A DNA stretch of 64,000 bases from Candidatus Scalindua sp. (GTDB lineage: Bacteria; Planctomycetota; Brocadiia; Brocadiales; Scalinduaceae). The stretch lies in the NCBI GenBank assembly GCA_030748215.1, contig JASMMK010000013.1, positions 1 to 64,000 on the forward strand, read 5' to 3'. The position numbers were made by a program, and so were the translations under genes. How positions within the stretch are numbered: the first letter of the stretch is position 1; the number at the start of each line of letters is the position of its first letter. Shown in pieces: positions 38,371-48,082 of this stretch. The notes under the pieces are model-generated. The model was given only the letters and a program-made list of their open reading frames with translations. It did no database searches and was not told where the DNA came from.

Positions 38371-38934
38371 ATGTCTTTAAAACCCGGTTCTTATTGCCTT
38401 AATACAAATTCTGGGAACTTGAATGTTTATACTTTCAAAGAAGGTTTGCTGAGTAAACTAGCCCACGACTTGCTAATCGATATTACTGATTTCAAAGTTA
38501 ATTTGGAAGTACCGGAAGCAGGTTTTACATCGGGAAGTCTAGAACTGGAGATACAGGCAAATTCTCTGAAAGTAGTTTGCGCCCTTAAAGACGGAGAAAG
38601 GACAGATGCGTTAAAAGAGAAAGACGTAGCGGATATTGAAAAGGATATGGGTGGCAAAGTATTACATCCGGATAAATATCCTACCGCCAATTTCCGCTCT
38701 AAATCTATTCAGGAAAAAGAGGGTGGCTATAAAATAAATGGAGACTTAAGCCTGCACGGCGTTACCAAATCTATTGATTTTGATATAGACACCAGTGGTG
38801 GGAGTCTAAAGGGTCTAAAGGGAATGATTACCCTGCTTCAGAAGGACTACGGAATAAAGCCTTTCAAAGCGATGATGGGCACGTTGAAGATAAAAAACGA
38901 AATTAATGTTGGTTTTGATCTGTCCTTAAGCTGA
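38371..38934 (+). CDS. YceI-family lipid-binding protein
   Basis: 187 residues with the YceI beta-barrel pattern: LKPGSYCLNTNSGNLNVYTF, KEKDVADIEKDMGGKVLHPDKYPTANFRS split over two strands, and GDLSLHGVTKSIDFDID. YceI proteins bind isoprenoid-type lipids. No signal peptide is seen, unlike the periplasmic E. coli protein. AAAGGAGAAGAAAG is a strong ribosome binding site. Its end converges with the radical SAM fusion, 32 bp away. Confidence 0.88.
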   Translation: MSLKPGSYCLNTNSGNLNVYTFKEGLLSKLAHDLLIDITDFKVNLEVPEAGFTSGSLELEIQANSLKVVCALKDGERTDALKEKDVADIEKDMGGKVLHPDKYPTANFRSKSIQEKEGGYKINGDLSLHGVTKSIDFDIDTSGGSLKGLKGMITLLQKDYGIKPFKAMMGTLKIKNEINVGFDLSLS

Positions 38935-38966
38935 ACCGGAAAGCACCATACCTGTTATTATTTGCA

Positions 38967-41486
38967 TCAGCAACATGGAACATCTCCTTCGTCTGAAGGG
39001 CTACAACTGTATGGTGCCTTATTTCCGTCATTTACATTAAATATCGTAAACTGTCCCGTATAGGGTGGATTGCTTAATTTTTCTGCAGTATCCGTACATA
39101 CCTCGACAGGTTCGTTTCTTGGGAACAGGTGACCTTCTTCATCCGTTATCGCCTTGTACGGTCCGTGGTAAACAGCCCTCTGCCCGATGTAAACACAACC
39201 CTCTTCCGTTTCAAACTTGTACCCACGCAGTGTTACGGAGTAGAATGAGTATCCCTCCACCTCTTTCCAGAACACCTTGGACAGTGTCTGGAGTCCGTAG
39301 AAACCGGCCTGTTCAAGATAGGCCATAAATTCATCTTCGGTAAGTGCACCGCTGATACACTCACCCCATAACTGTTTGTTAAGTTTAAGATGCGGAGGAG
39401 TCTCAACCTGAGAGACAATATCAGATATTACAATCCTGCCGTGGTCTTTCAGGACTCGCCACATTTCACTGAAAACGGCTTTTTTATCAGGTGATAGGTT
39501 GACTACACAGTTCGACGTAATCAGATCAACCTTACTATTATCAACCGGAATATCTTCCAGGAATCCTTTTCTGAATTCCACAATATCGTAGCCAAGATTC
39601 TTTGCCACCAACTTTCTGTTTTCATTTGCAACCTTCAGCATCTCATCCGTCATATCAATTCCGTAAATCTTCCCCTTCGGACCGACTTTTTTAGCAGCAA
39701 TGAAACAATCAATCCCTGCGCCTGCACCCAGATCTACCATGGTCTCTCCCTCAGAGACCTTAGCAATAATCGTCGGACTCCCGCATCCATAGAACCTGTC
39801 CAATACCTCCTGTGGGATATGACTGGTATCTTCCTCAGAATTTTTGGTCGGGCAGCATAGTTCCTCTTGGGGCTCTTCCGCTGCTTTACCATAAAATTCA
39901 CGCACAATACTCCTGGGCTTATCAACATCAAAAGAGAGTACACAGTTAGAATGAAGAGTGTGAACAGATTGTGAGCCTGCAACTTGTTGATCGGCACCGC
40001 AGACCGCTGTGCCATCACCCATAGACCTTAAGACAGTGGGAGCACTGAATCCTGTTTTTCTATCCTGCATTTTCTTCCTGACTTCGGCAAGTTCAAAGAC
40101 AACATCCTTTGTTATCTCCTTGTGCAGATCGCAATAAGGATCAAGAGCATGTATGCCGACGCCATCCGGAAATCTATCCGACTCCAGCTTGAACCCGTTC
40201 TCCGAGTAAAAGAATGAATGCTCAATATCCCCGCCTCCACATATAAATTTAATATGACACTCCCTACACTTATCCTTATTCTGAAGTGTTGCGTTTCTGA
40301 ATGCCTTGCTCATATTACTGTTTTCCCAGATTTCCCTGAGTGTATTATCAAGAACGTTTCCACATCTCAGGCCTGCATGGCCGGCAAATGAAGCAGACGG
40401 ATAGACGTCTCCTGTTGAATACACACACATACTGTCGTAACATGCATTTCCCAAATCATACCGTGTGCCCCTCTGGCTGTTTGCCCTGAATTTGTATGAG
40501 TCATGGTTGTCGACTGAAATACCTGATTTTTTTGCAACCTCCTTTACTTTTCTCGTTATTTCAATCACCTCATCTATCGGAGGAATGGAGTTATTTCCAT
40601 TGTCAGTGATCCTGCCTCTTTTGTGAGCCCACAAAAGATGGTGAGTTTTCACGCCCAATGAAGCTAGCAACTTTGTCGTTTCCGGTATGTCATCTATATT
40701 GCTGTTTGCAACGACCGTTGTTACCGTTGGAGGAAATCCTGCACTAACAATTTCCTTTATCCCTTCAACTATCAGATTAAAACTACCCTTGCCTCTTAAC
40801 GGATCGTTGATCTCCGGCTTTGAACCATCAAGACTTATCTGGATCTTTAAGAGCTTCTTATCAAACTTTTGTAACTTTTCTATAGTTTCTCCCTTCAGGA
40901 GCGTTCCGTTCGTAAGTATTATAAGTTCTGATTTTTTTTGATTACAGATGTAATCGATAAGTTCAAAAATGTCCTTTCTCATGAGGGGTTCTCCACCCGT
41001 GAAGTAAAAGCGGGATGTTCCCAATACCGCAGCCTCATCAATAATCTTTTTGATGCTTTCTGTTGACAGACCTCCATCCTCATTAGGTGATGAATTAACC
41101 AGGCAATGTGAACATGTCAGATTGCATGAATTATTTGTATGTATCCACAACTCATTGAGCCTGTCCGCATGAATGAAATCTGCACGCCCTGTGTAAGCAA
41201 CCTTCTTTGCCGGTTCTGATGTCAGAAATTCAGACCTTATCAGGTCCTTCAGTAATGTATGAACCTCCTGCCATGCCCTGGTGTAGTCCATATCAAAATT
41301 GTTTGCATAGTTGTTCATCAGCTCTTTAACATTTTTACAGTTCTTAATGTCGTCTATAATCTGACTGCCCCTTTTATCAGTAATAATCCAGTTAGGCATC
41401 TCAGGATCAAGAAACAGGTGAAGTGAGTCTTGTTCTATATGGTAATAATCAGGTGCGTAAAAAACCGATTTTTCATTAATTTCCAT
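38967..41486 (-). CDS. PqqD-like RRE + radical SAM/SPASM + ArsM-like methyltransferase fusion
   Basis: 839 residues. About 1-95 resemble a PqqD-like RiPP-recognition wing (IITDKRGSQIIDDI ... LLKDLIRSEFL). Residues 110-330 are radical SAM with CxxxCxxC at Cys121, Cys125, Cys128 and GGEP at 164; a SPASM cluster domain follows (Cys349, 354, 375, 407, 410, 416, 452). Residues about 545-750 are an arsenite-methyltransferase-like SAM domain: VDLGAGAGIDCF, the ArsM Cys blocks SNCVVNL (Cys660) and GECISGALTEDEF (Cys710). The last 80 residues are Cys-rich and end in two Cys. The ATG at 41486 has GGAG upstream. Substrate is unknown; arsenic or a peptide are both possible. Confidence 0.86.
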   Translation of the reverse strand: MEINEKSVFYAPDYYHIEQDSLHLFLDPEMPNWIITDKRGSQIIDDIKNCKNVKELMNNYANNFDMDYTRAWQEVHTLLKDLIRSEFLTSEPAKKVAYTGRADFIHADRLNELWIHTNNSCNLTCSHCLVNSSPNEDGGLSTESIKKIIDEAAVLGTSRFYFTGGEPLMRKDIFELIDYICNQKKSELIILTNGTLLKGETIEKLQKFDKKLLKIQISLDGSKPEINDPLRGKGSFNLIVEGIKEIVSAGFPPTVTTVVANSNIDDIPETTKLLASLGVKTHHLLWAHKRGRITDNGNNSIPPIDEVIEITRKVKEVAKKSGISVDNHDSYKFRANSQRGTRYDLGNACYDSMCVYSTGDVYPSASFAGHAGLRCGNVLDNTLREIWENSNMSKAFRNATLQNKDKCRECHIKFICGGGDIEHSFFYSENGFKLESDRFPDGVGIHALDPYCDLHKEITKDVVFELAEVRKKMQDRKTGFSAPTVLRSMGDGTAVCGADQQVAGSQSVHTLHSNCVLSFDVDKPRSIVREFYGKAAEEPQEELCCPTKNSEEDTSHIPQEVLDRFYGCGSPTIIAKVSEGETMVDLGAGAGIDCFIAAKKVGPKGKIYGIDMTDEMLKVANENRKLVAKNLGYDIVEFRKGFLEDIPVDNSKVDLITSNCVVNLSPDKKAVFSEMWRVLKDHGRIVISDIVSQVETPPHLKLNKQLWGECISGALTEDEFMAYLEQAGFYGLQTLSKVFWKEVEGYSFYSVTLRGYKFETEEGCVYIGQRAVYHGPYKAITDEEGHLFPRNEPVEVCTDTAEKLSNPPYTGQFTIFNVNDGNKAPYSCSPSDEGDVPCC

Positions 41487-41535
41487 TTTAACTCCTACCT
41501 CCAACAAGACATTTTGTAAAAAAAAGAAAAACTGA

Positions 41536-41720
41536 GCCACTAAAGCACAAAAACACTAAGTGAATACTGATTTTAAATAAACAGATTCGTTGCACTCCAT
41601 CATTTTTCCATCTCCGCATGTTCACATAATAGAAAAGGCGATTATTATTGATGACGAACTCTCTCGATTAAACATTACTATATTTCATGCTTTTTCTTCG
41701 TGTCTTTGTGCCTTAGTGGC
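41536..41720. repeat. MITE-like element with imperfect terminal inverted repeats
   Basis: Left arm GCCACTAAAGCACAAAAAC at 41536 and right arm, ending at 41720, read GTGTCTTTGTGCCTTAGTGGC; the 21-bp ends match with about two differences. Inside is AT-rich sequence. The right end is translated as the last residues of the adjacent membrane glycosyltransferase (CLATKAQRHEEKA), so that C-terminus is repeat-derived. Confidence 0.7.
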
Positions 41721-43145
41721 AAGGCAGGTTCTTAGCCATCCATAAATCAGTAAGACATAAAAGGGGAGGTATTCAGGCAGCTTAAGCCAGTGTACCTCCT
41801 TCCATACCCATTCGTCATTATACCATATCATTTTAGAAAACAGTTCATGGTTCATAAAATAGTAACAGACAACAGTTCCTGTCAGGAGAATCCACGCCCG
41901 GTTTTTGTTAAAACAGAGAAAGGGAATAATACATGTCAGATACCATGGATGCAATGTCGGAGCCAATATTAAAAAAGTCCCAATAGCTACAAATGCATAA
42001 TTTAAGACAAAATTATTTATATCTATATTCCCTCTTTTTTCACTTCCTCCGTTAGAAAGAGGAGAATGCCCATTGCTATCTGTAATGAAAAGATTTAAAT
42101 GCCTTCTATATAAAAGCAGAAGAACCGATCCAAAGATCAGTGCCGTTACTATTTTAGACGCCAGAGGAGAGCCGATGCATAAACAGAAAATCAGAAAATG
42201 AACAGAATCGTTAAAATGGTACTGAGTCCCAAAATGGAGGAGAGTCGAAAACAGCCCTTTACCGGCGCTGATATATGGCAAATATAAAGCGGCAATAACG
42301 GCAAACAGTACTACAACATATTTAAATTTTTTACCAGGAATCAGAAAAGGCGCAATAATGACGAATATAAATTTGGACATTACTGCCAGTGCAATAGAAA
42401 AGACTGTCCTTAAATTTTTTCTAATCGCATAGAGATATAACGCGAGAAGAACAAGGAATATCTGAAGGGAATCGCAATGGCCTCTTGCAGCAAAACTGAT
42501 AAGGACTAACGGGCTCCATGCATACGTTAACACATTAAGTGGATCTTTTCCCATAACCCTTAAAAACTTCAATAATATGAAAATTGATAACACATCAAAG
42601 ATCAGGAAAACCGCTTTCATTGATATTATAGAGTGTGAAATATAATCGGCAGCAGCAAACACCATAAGCGTAAGCGGTGGATATATCGTAGACAGATGTT
42701 TATGATTAATGCCTGAGAAAAAGCCATCCCTGAGATGTTCCAGGCTGGAAGCCTCCGGCGGATGAGAGTAAGGGCTTATCCAGTTCAGTTGCAATTTTCC
42801 TTCCCATAGGTAACGATATATGTCGTCTGAAGGAGCAACCGGTAAAAGCGTAAGTCGAAACATCAATGAAAAAATGATAATGGCCCAGAGAACAGTACTC
42901 GAACTATTGTTATCCTGTTCATCTGTCTCAGCATTTTTTGAAATGTAGAATATGGCAAATATATACGTAATAAAAGAGGTTATATACAAGATAGCAAAAC
43001 TGGGAATACTCTTTTTTATATCACCGCTGTAAGCAATTGCAATGCAAAGAATTTCAATAATAAATCCTGTTATTAGAATAGTTATTAATTTCCTGCTCAT
43101 GTTTTGGTAGAGTTCGTTTCGAAAGGAGTTCTGATTGCTTTTCAA
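41685..43145 (-). CDS. polytopic membrane glycosyltransferase, GT-C/mannosyltransferase-like
   Basis: 486 residues, about 11-13 membrane helices. Landmarks of the GT-C fold: the acidic loop after the first helices (PSDDIYRYLWEGKLQ), YPPLTLMVFAAADY, and HPWYLTCIIPFLCF late. It probably uses a lipid-linked sugar. Its N-terminus overlaps the stop of the DUF3179 gene by four bases if a TTG at 43145 is the start; an ATG at 43100 (MSRKLITILI) is equally plausible and fits the first helix better. The C-terminal LATKAQRHEEKA is encoded by the end of a dispersed element. Confidence 0.75.
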   Translation of the reverse strand: MKSNQNSFRNELYQNMSRKLITILITGFIIEILCIAIAYSGDIKKSIPSFAILYITSFITYIFAIFYISKNAETDEQDNNSSSTVLWAIIIFSLMFRLTLLPVAPSDDIYRYLWEGKLQLNWISPYSHPPEASSLEHLRDGFFSGINHKHLSTIYPPLTLMVFAAADYISHSIISMKAVFLIFDVLSIFILLKFLRVMGKDPLNVLTYAWSPLVLISFAARGHCDSLQIFLVLLALYLYAIRKNLRTVFSIALAVMSKFIFVIIAPFLIPGKKFKYVVVLFAVIAALYLPYISAGKGLFSTLLHFGTQYHFNDSVHFLIFCLCIGSPLASKIVTALIFGSVLLLLYRRHLNLFITDSNGHSPLSNGGSEKRGNIDINNFVLNYAFVAIGTFLILAPTLHPWYLTCIIPFLCFNKNRAWILLTGTVVCYYFMNHELFSKMIWYNDEWVWKEVHWLKLPEYLPFYVLLIYGWLRTCLATKAQRHEEKA

Positions 43146-44188
43146 TTTCCAAAGACTTCAGTATCGTGGAAGTAATCTGCCCAGACAAACCAGTAAACGT
43201 TTAAAAAATTGACAGGTCGGAGTGTTTTGCCCATCATATCCCCTTTTATGCCAATCCCGTTTTCCAAATCCCAGGTAGTGCTTGTTACGCTGTCTGTCGC
43301 ATCACTCTTATTCTTCTCAAAATCAATGACCACTTCACCAACCTGCCTGTCATACACATGAATAGTGCCGGTATCCTTATTTCTATAAACCAGCAGATTC
43401 AATCCCTGAAATTCATCAGTTATTATTGCTGCCTTGTTAAACAGATAGAATGGATAAGCTTTGTGTTTACCATTTACCTCTATTCCAATAACGTTTGTCT
43501 TAATACCCAGCCTTGCATCTATATTTCTGGCAGGAAAAATACCTGTTTCTTCATTCTTATGATATTCTCCATAAGTGTCATAACCAATTGTCCTTGAACC
43601 TTGATAAGAAAGTACAAGTGTATCCGGGTGTAGTTTTTTCCATGCACCCCACGGCACCTTTTGCATCCCGGAATGCTATTAAGCTTCTTTCCTGTCAACT
43701 CACCATCTACGGCCTCGCCGTATGCAATTGGCCAGAAGGATTCTGTTTCGTAATCAAACATTACAAGTGTATTTTTGAGCAATTTGCCGGAAACACCAAA
43801 AGCATACTCTTTATCATCAATTTCCCGGTTATATATAACAGCAAGATTTGCAAGCGGACACCAGGTAACGGCAAAAACCGTATCCCCGATTCTATCATTT
43901 ACTATTTCATGATGGTTCAGGAGATATAAAGAATAAGCACGGCTCTCACCGTTAATCGTTATACCGACAACCGGTTCATGGTCATCCAGGCCTGCTTCTT
44001 CTGCAGGAACAAATTCAGGATTTTTTATAGCAGGTATTGCGTCACGGGGAAGTACGTATTGTATTTCATTTTTTATTTGTGAAGTGTCAGTACCGGCCCA
44101 ACACAAATTACCACTAGAAACCGATGTGCACAAAACTATGCAAAGCAAGCAAAGATGCTTTTTACTAAAAAAAAAATTCAATCAGCAT
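43142..44188 (-). pseudogene. DUF3179 secreted protein, frameshifted
   Basis: The first frame encodes a signal peptide (LCLLCIVLCTSVSSGNLCWA) and half of a DUF3179 domain (VVGITINGESRAYSLYLLNH, VFAVTWCPLANLAVIYNR) up to LNSIPG; the rest (MQKVPWGAWKKLHPDTLVLS ... VYWFVWADYF) lies in another frame after 43664-43672. Adding one G in CCGGGATG restores it. At the 5' end, ATG 44188 has the right context but is closed by a T10 run (44167-44176); with nine T it reads through into the same protein. With both repairs the gene is 348 residues. Function of DUF3179 is unknown. Confidence 0.75.
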
Positions 44189-45699
44189 TTTATTGTTTCA
44201 CTAAACTTCTGAAAGAGAGAGAGTATTCCGACATAAAGAAACCCGATCGCATACATCAACAGAAAAGGTCCGAATACAAATTTTTTATTGCTCGTATATT
44301 GCATAAATCCCATAAAGCAATAAACGCTTAAGAGTATTTCACTGATGAAGAATATCTGCAATGGTAATGAGTAATTTTTTACCAGTAGATTCCTGCCTCG
44401 TTTGATCACACCGTACTTGGGCGTTCTAATAAAATCACTCTTGATATTAAACAGCGCCTCGAGCACTGCCTTTGTATTATTAATAGCAATACCACACCCT
44501 ATAACCATAAGTGCGGGAATAAACATGCATCGTTTCTGCCAATCTTTATAGCCCTTTTTTTGAGAGACTATGTATAGAAATGTAGGAGCAAACGCTCCCA
44601 TCGATATTAATAATATCAGGACCATCATTGTTACAGAGACTGACATATTACTCATCTGCTCTTTTAATAAGATGATGAGAGGGAAGGAGAACATGGCAAG
44701 TATAATCATCATTGGATGGACCATGTACTGGTTCAAATGAATAAATGCCTCTACCTTCTTTATCAGGCTATCGTTTGTCTTGAATATTTGAGGCAGAACC
44801 TTTTTCGCTGTCTGAATCGAACCCTTTGCCCACCTATGCTGTTGAGATTTGTAGGCATTTATATCAACAGGCAATTCTGACGGCGCGACAACATCAAACA
44901 GGAATTTAGTATTCCACCCTTTTAATTGAGCCCTGTATGACAGGTCCAGATCTTCAGTCAGGGTATCAAAATTCCACCCCCCCGAGTCAATAATCGCCTC
45001 CCGTCTCCAGACCCCGGCAGTTCCATTAAAGTTCATATATAGTCCGTTCCATGTCCTGGCACCCTGCTCGATAATAAAGTGGCCGTCCATGCCAATGCTC
45101 TGTGCTCTTGTAAGGAGAGAGTAGTTTCGATTTATGTGCCCCCATCGTGTTTGAACAATAGCGACTTTGGGCCTTTCATAAAAGAATGGAATAGTGTCAT
45201 AAAGAAAGTCTTTATCCGGTACAAAATCGGCATCAAAGATTGCCAGAAACTCGCCTTCCGCCTTTTCCATGCCCAGGTTTAATGCCCCTGCTTTAAATCC
45301 GTCTCTATTGTCTCTGACAACATGTTTAATGTTAAACCCTCTCGCACTGTATTTATTAACCAATTCAGAAACTATGCCCTTTGTTTCATCATTAGAATCG
45401 TCCAGTACCTGTATTTCGTGAAGCTCTTTCGGGTAATCAATATTTACGACTGCTTTAATTAAACGCTCTACCACATGCCTTTCGTTATAAACGGGTAATT
45501 GCGTAGTAACTTTTGGCAACATATCCTTGCTATGATTTAACCAGAATTGTTCCAGAAACTCCTGATTGCCGGAGGTTTCCTTCCTGATTTTTCTTAAAAA
45601 AAGGCAAATCATATAATAGTTATTGATGCCATAAAGGAAGAGCCATAGTGCTGCGGGGCAGTAGAAAATGAGGATTATTATTAATAATACTTTATCCAT
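44182..45699 (-). CDS. membrane glycosyltransferase family 2, cellulose-synthase-like
   Basis: 505 residues. One N-terminal helix (VLLIIILIFYCPAALWLFLYG), a cytoplasmic GT2 domain with LPVYNERHVVERLI, FDADFVPDKDF (DxD), TEDLDLSYRAQLKGW, and the processive-enzyme motif QQHRW, then four to five C-terminal membrane helices. This is the layout of beta-glycan (glucomannan/cellulose-like) synthases. It likely makes or extends a polysaccharide and shares an operon with DUF3179 and the GT-C protein. Confidence 0.9.
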   Translation of the reverse strand: MDKVLLIIILIFYCPAALWLFLYGINNYYMICLFLRKIRKETSGNQEFLEQFWLNHSKDMLPKVTTQLPVYNERHVVERLIKAVVNIDYPKELHEIQVLDDSNDETKGIVSELVNKYSARGFNIKHVVRDNRDGFKAGALNLGMEKAEGEFLAIFDADFVPDKDFLYDTIPFFYERPKVAIVQTRWGHINRNYSLLTRAQSIGMDGHFIIEQGARTWNGLYMNFNGTAGVWRREAIIDSGGWNFDTLTEDLDLSYRAQLKGWNTKFLFDVVAPSELPVDINAYKSQQHRWAKGSIQTAKKVLPQIFKTNDSLIKKVEAFIHLNQYMVHPMMIILAMFSFPLIILLKEQMSNMSVSVTMMVLILLISMGAFAPTFLYIVSQKKGYKDWQKRCMFIPALMVIGCGIAINNTKAVLEALFNIKSDFIRTPKYGVIKRGRNLLVKNYSLPLQIFFISEILLSVYCFMGFMQYTSNKKFVFGPFLLMYAIGFLYVGILSLFQKFSETIKC

Positions 45700-45756
45700 G
45701 AATTGTTATTTGATTGTGTTTTCAAATAATCGTGCATGTTGCCGGCAAGATAGCCA

Positions 45757-45858
45757 TTAGAAATCAATTTCTACATTCAGGGAATCCAGAAATTTATTAA
45801 ACGCGGTAAAAAGCTCCATTACGCCAAGGGCATCATTTAATTCCTTCTTTTTAGGCAC
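45757..45858 (-). CDS. possible small CDS (33 residues)
   Basis: In the gap between the GT2 and DinB genes a minus-strand frame from GTG 45858 reads MPKKKELNDALGVMELF and ends with LDSLNVEIDF. It looks like natural protein but has no clear ribosome binding site. It could also be the tail of a decayed gene. Confidence 0.28.
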   Translation of the reverse strand: MPKKKELNDALGVMELFTAFNKFLDSLNVEIDF

Positions 45859-45884
45859 TTTTACTATCAGATCAAGACATATGA

Positions 45885-46493
45885 TTACTCAGGCCGTTCC
45901 GTGCACGGTTTCTCTCCTGGACCAGGTAATGCCGCCTTTGCAGTACCACCAGCACTCTCCTCTTTAATCAGAGTATCTATGTCAGAATAGGGATAAATCG
46001 TCAGCGCATTATTTTGTTGTAAACCGCCGGTATCGGCAGTTGGGCCATAAGTGCTGTAAATATCGCGTCCCAACATTCGTAATAACATTGTCTGTTGACC
46101 ACGGTGATGTGCAGTGTGAGCAATTCTTCTGGTAACAATCCATGCCCGTGACTTATTAAATTCAAAGAATTTTACCTCTTCTGCCCACCAATTGTTGTCT
46201 TTCTCTTTTAAGGCCTCTACACGTTTTCCTGAATCCTCCGCATAGCGCTTAATGAACTCCAGGCGTGTTTCATTTTCCGGCAATGGCGGCGCTCCGACAT
46301 CAACCCCAAGCATCGCAGTAAACCACTTGTTCTCACCCATACATTGGTGGACCATATGTTCAAGCGCATTTCTCCCGCGTTTATCAGTGGGGTGTGGACG
46401 CGCTGAAAGGTCTTCGTCTTTGAAAGTACTCCATGTACTCAAAGTCTTTGCTCTCTCTGTTTCGTATGTATCTATTAAAAAATTGTAATCCAT
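45885..46493 (-). CDS. DinB-superfamily protein
   Basis: 202 residues, four-helix DinB/YfiT-type bundle. Putative metal-ligand histidines occur in LEHMVHQCMG and AHTAHHRGQQTMLLR. DinB-like proteins are metal-dependent thiol transferases or of unknown role. AAGGGGG lies before ATG 46493. The C-terminal 20 residues (AKAALPGPGEKPCTERPE) are low-complexity and contain a Cys. Confidence 0.85.
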   Translation of the reverse strand: MDYNFLIDTYETERAKTLSTWSTFKDEDLSARPHPTDKRGRNALEHMVHQCMGENKWFTAMLGVDVGAPPLPENETRLEFIKRYAEDSGKRVEALKEKDNNWWAEEVKFFEFNKSRAWIVTRRIAHTAHHRGQQTMLLRMLGRDIYSTYGPTADTGGLQQNNALTIYPYSDIDTLIKEESAGGTAKAALPGPGEKPCTERPE

Positions 46494-46562
46494 AAAAGCC
46501 CCCTTTCATTATTAAATACCGAATAAGTTAAAGATCCTGCTTATTTTTTTGTTTAGACTATT

Positions 46563-47120
46563 TTACTCTTCGTTTAATAGAGTGTCTATAAGTTTCTCTG
46601 TAACACCGGGATTAAAACTTCCGAAATGTTGAAAACGGATTTCCCCTTTTTTATCAATAATCGCCATTTCAGGAGTACCGCGGGTGTGATAACGAATCAT
46701 TGTCTCCGGTAATCTCTGATTAGCAACTTGATTATCAACCCCTACCGGGTAGGTTATATTTTTTTCTTTAACGTATTGCCGCAGTCGTTTTGGAGTTTGT
46801 TGAGAATGTCCTTCAAAGACGGTGTGAATGCCAACCAGTTGAATATCTTTGCGGCCGCTATATTGTTGGTTCCATTTCTCCATAAGTGGTCCTGAAAATT
46901 TGTTACATCCGGGGCACCATAATTGAAAGAAATCTATTACGACAACTTTACCACGCAGACCCGCAAGCGTAAGTCCGTTACTATTGATCCACTCGGAGAT
47001 TACCCACTCCGGAGCCTGATTATCAGAAGAGTCCGCTTCGGCTTTTTCTGCCAAAAGAACACTTCCGTACAAAATAATTCCTGCAACTAACAGTTTTTTT
47101 GACCAAAAGCCATATTTCAT
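46563..47120 (-). CDS. TlpA/ResA-like thioredoxin, exported
   Basis: 185 residues. N-terminal membrane/signal segment (LLVAGIILYGSVLLAEKAEA), then a thioredoxin fold with active site FQLWCPGCNKFSG and a TlpA-like insertion (TVFEGHSQQTPKRLRQYV). The cis-Pro loop is TRGTPEMAIID. It would handle periplasmic or anammoxosome-side disulfides, for example in cytochrome c maturation. ATG 47120 chosen over an upstream GTG. Confidence 0.87.
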   Translation of the reverse strand: MKYGFWSKKLLVAGIILYGSVLLAEKAEADSSDNQAPEWVISEWINSNGLTLAGLRGKVVVIDFFQLWCPGCNKFSGPLMEKWNQQYSGRKDIQLVGIHTVFEGHSQQTPKRLRQYVKEKNITYPVGVDNQVANQRLPETMIRYHTRGTPEMAIIDKKGEIRFQHFGSFNPGVTEKLIDTLLNEE

Positions 47121-47174
47121 CTTACACACTCTTTACTTTAAATATAAGCAGACTCTCTACAAGCGGTAAAGAGC

Positions 47175-47864
47175 CTACTTATATTCACTGTAATTATTAT
47201 CCAGTCTCTCACGCAACTCTTTCCCAAGTAACGTTGCCCTCTCCGTTACATCCGGCCGTTTTTCCAGACAAGGTATAATATCTGGTGTAATTTTCGCATC
47301 CTCGCCGAAAAACGCCTTCACACCGCTTACGCTGCAAACTTCACCATAGCCACACGAAAAACATGCAACAGCGCCTTGCGCGGCAACGGCACCTACACAT
47401 TCAATCTCGTTATAATCAAAGAACCCCTTGATATCATTGCCTGCTATGTCGTACATTTTCATGTCTCTTCCCGGCATCTCCCACTCTCCGCCTCCTCCTA
47501 CAGAAACAATAGCTCCTACCTTACCAGAAAGTCTCATGCCACCCTGTCCGTCTTTGTCGTGCCGGAAACAGTAAAACCGCTCGAGAAAGGAGTGTGTAAG
47601 GGCGTTAAGTCTCCCGAAATAATTAGGAGCGCCAACAACTATTGCATCGGCTTCCAATACCTTGTGCATCAAGGGAAGATAATCATCTCTAACCTTACAT
47701 ACATTATCATCAATACAACCCAGGCAGCATATGCAGCCATTAATTGTCATGCCATGCAAGGATATTAACTCTGTTTCCAGACCGGTTGCATCCAGGACAG
47801 TCTTAACTAACTCTTCTGTTGTGTGGCTCTTTCTCGGACTGCCACTAATACCAAGCACCTTCAT
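47175..47864 (-). CDS. NADPH-dependent FMN reductase / iron-sulfur flavoprotein-like
   Basis: 229 residues. Flavodoxin-like start MKVLGISGSPRKSHTTEEL, then a Cys cluster CICCLGCIDDNVC close to residue 50 as in iron-sulfur flavoproteins, and DAIVVGAPNYFGRLNALTHSF. The C-terminal third has further Cys (VACFSCGYGEVC). A GGGAG lies 11 bases before ATG 47864. Predicted soluble electron carrier. Located 55 bp before the TlpA-like gene on the same strand. Confidence 0.86.
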   Translation of the reverse strand: MKVLGISGSPRKSHTTEELVKTVLDATGLETELISLHGMTINGCICCLGCIDDNVCKVRDDYLPLMHKVLEADAIVVGAPNYFGRLNALTHSFLERFYCFRHDKDGQGGMRLSGKVGAIVSVGGGGEWEMPGRDMKMYDIAGNDIKGFFDYNEIECVGAVAAQGAVACFSCGYGEVCSVSGVKAFFGEDAKITPDIIPCLEKRPDVTERATLLGKELRERLDNNYSEYK

Positions 47865-48082
47865 TCTTGTCATTTCTCCCATATAACTTGTCAATAGATC
47901 CAGACACTGATTATAAGCTTTTTTCTACTCATATCAATATCCAATCCATACTGGAATTCTTCTGAGGAAAACCGAGAGAGATAACATTACTACGCTTAGG
48001 CGAATTAACCCTATGAAATATCAGGCGAGTGCTTTCAGACTTCGAACGTACTATGCGGCTAGAAACAGGCTCGTTTTCAATT

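Noticed and set aside
44167-44176. Phase-variable T10 tract controlling DUF3179
   Set aside because: Possible, but the second break in the same gene and the other indels make a sequencing error simpler.
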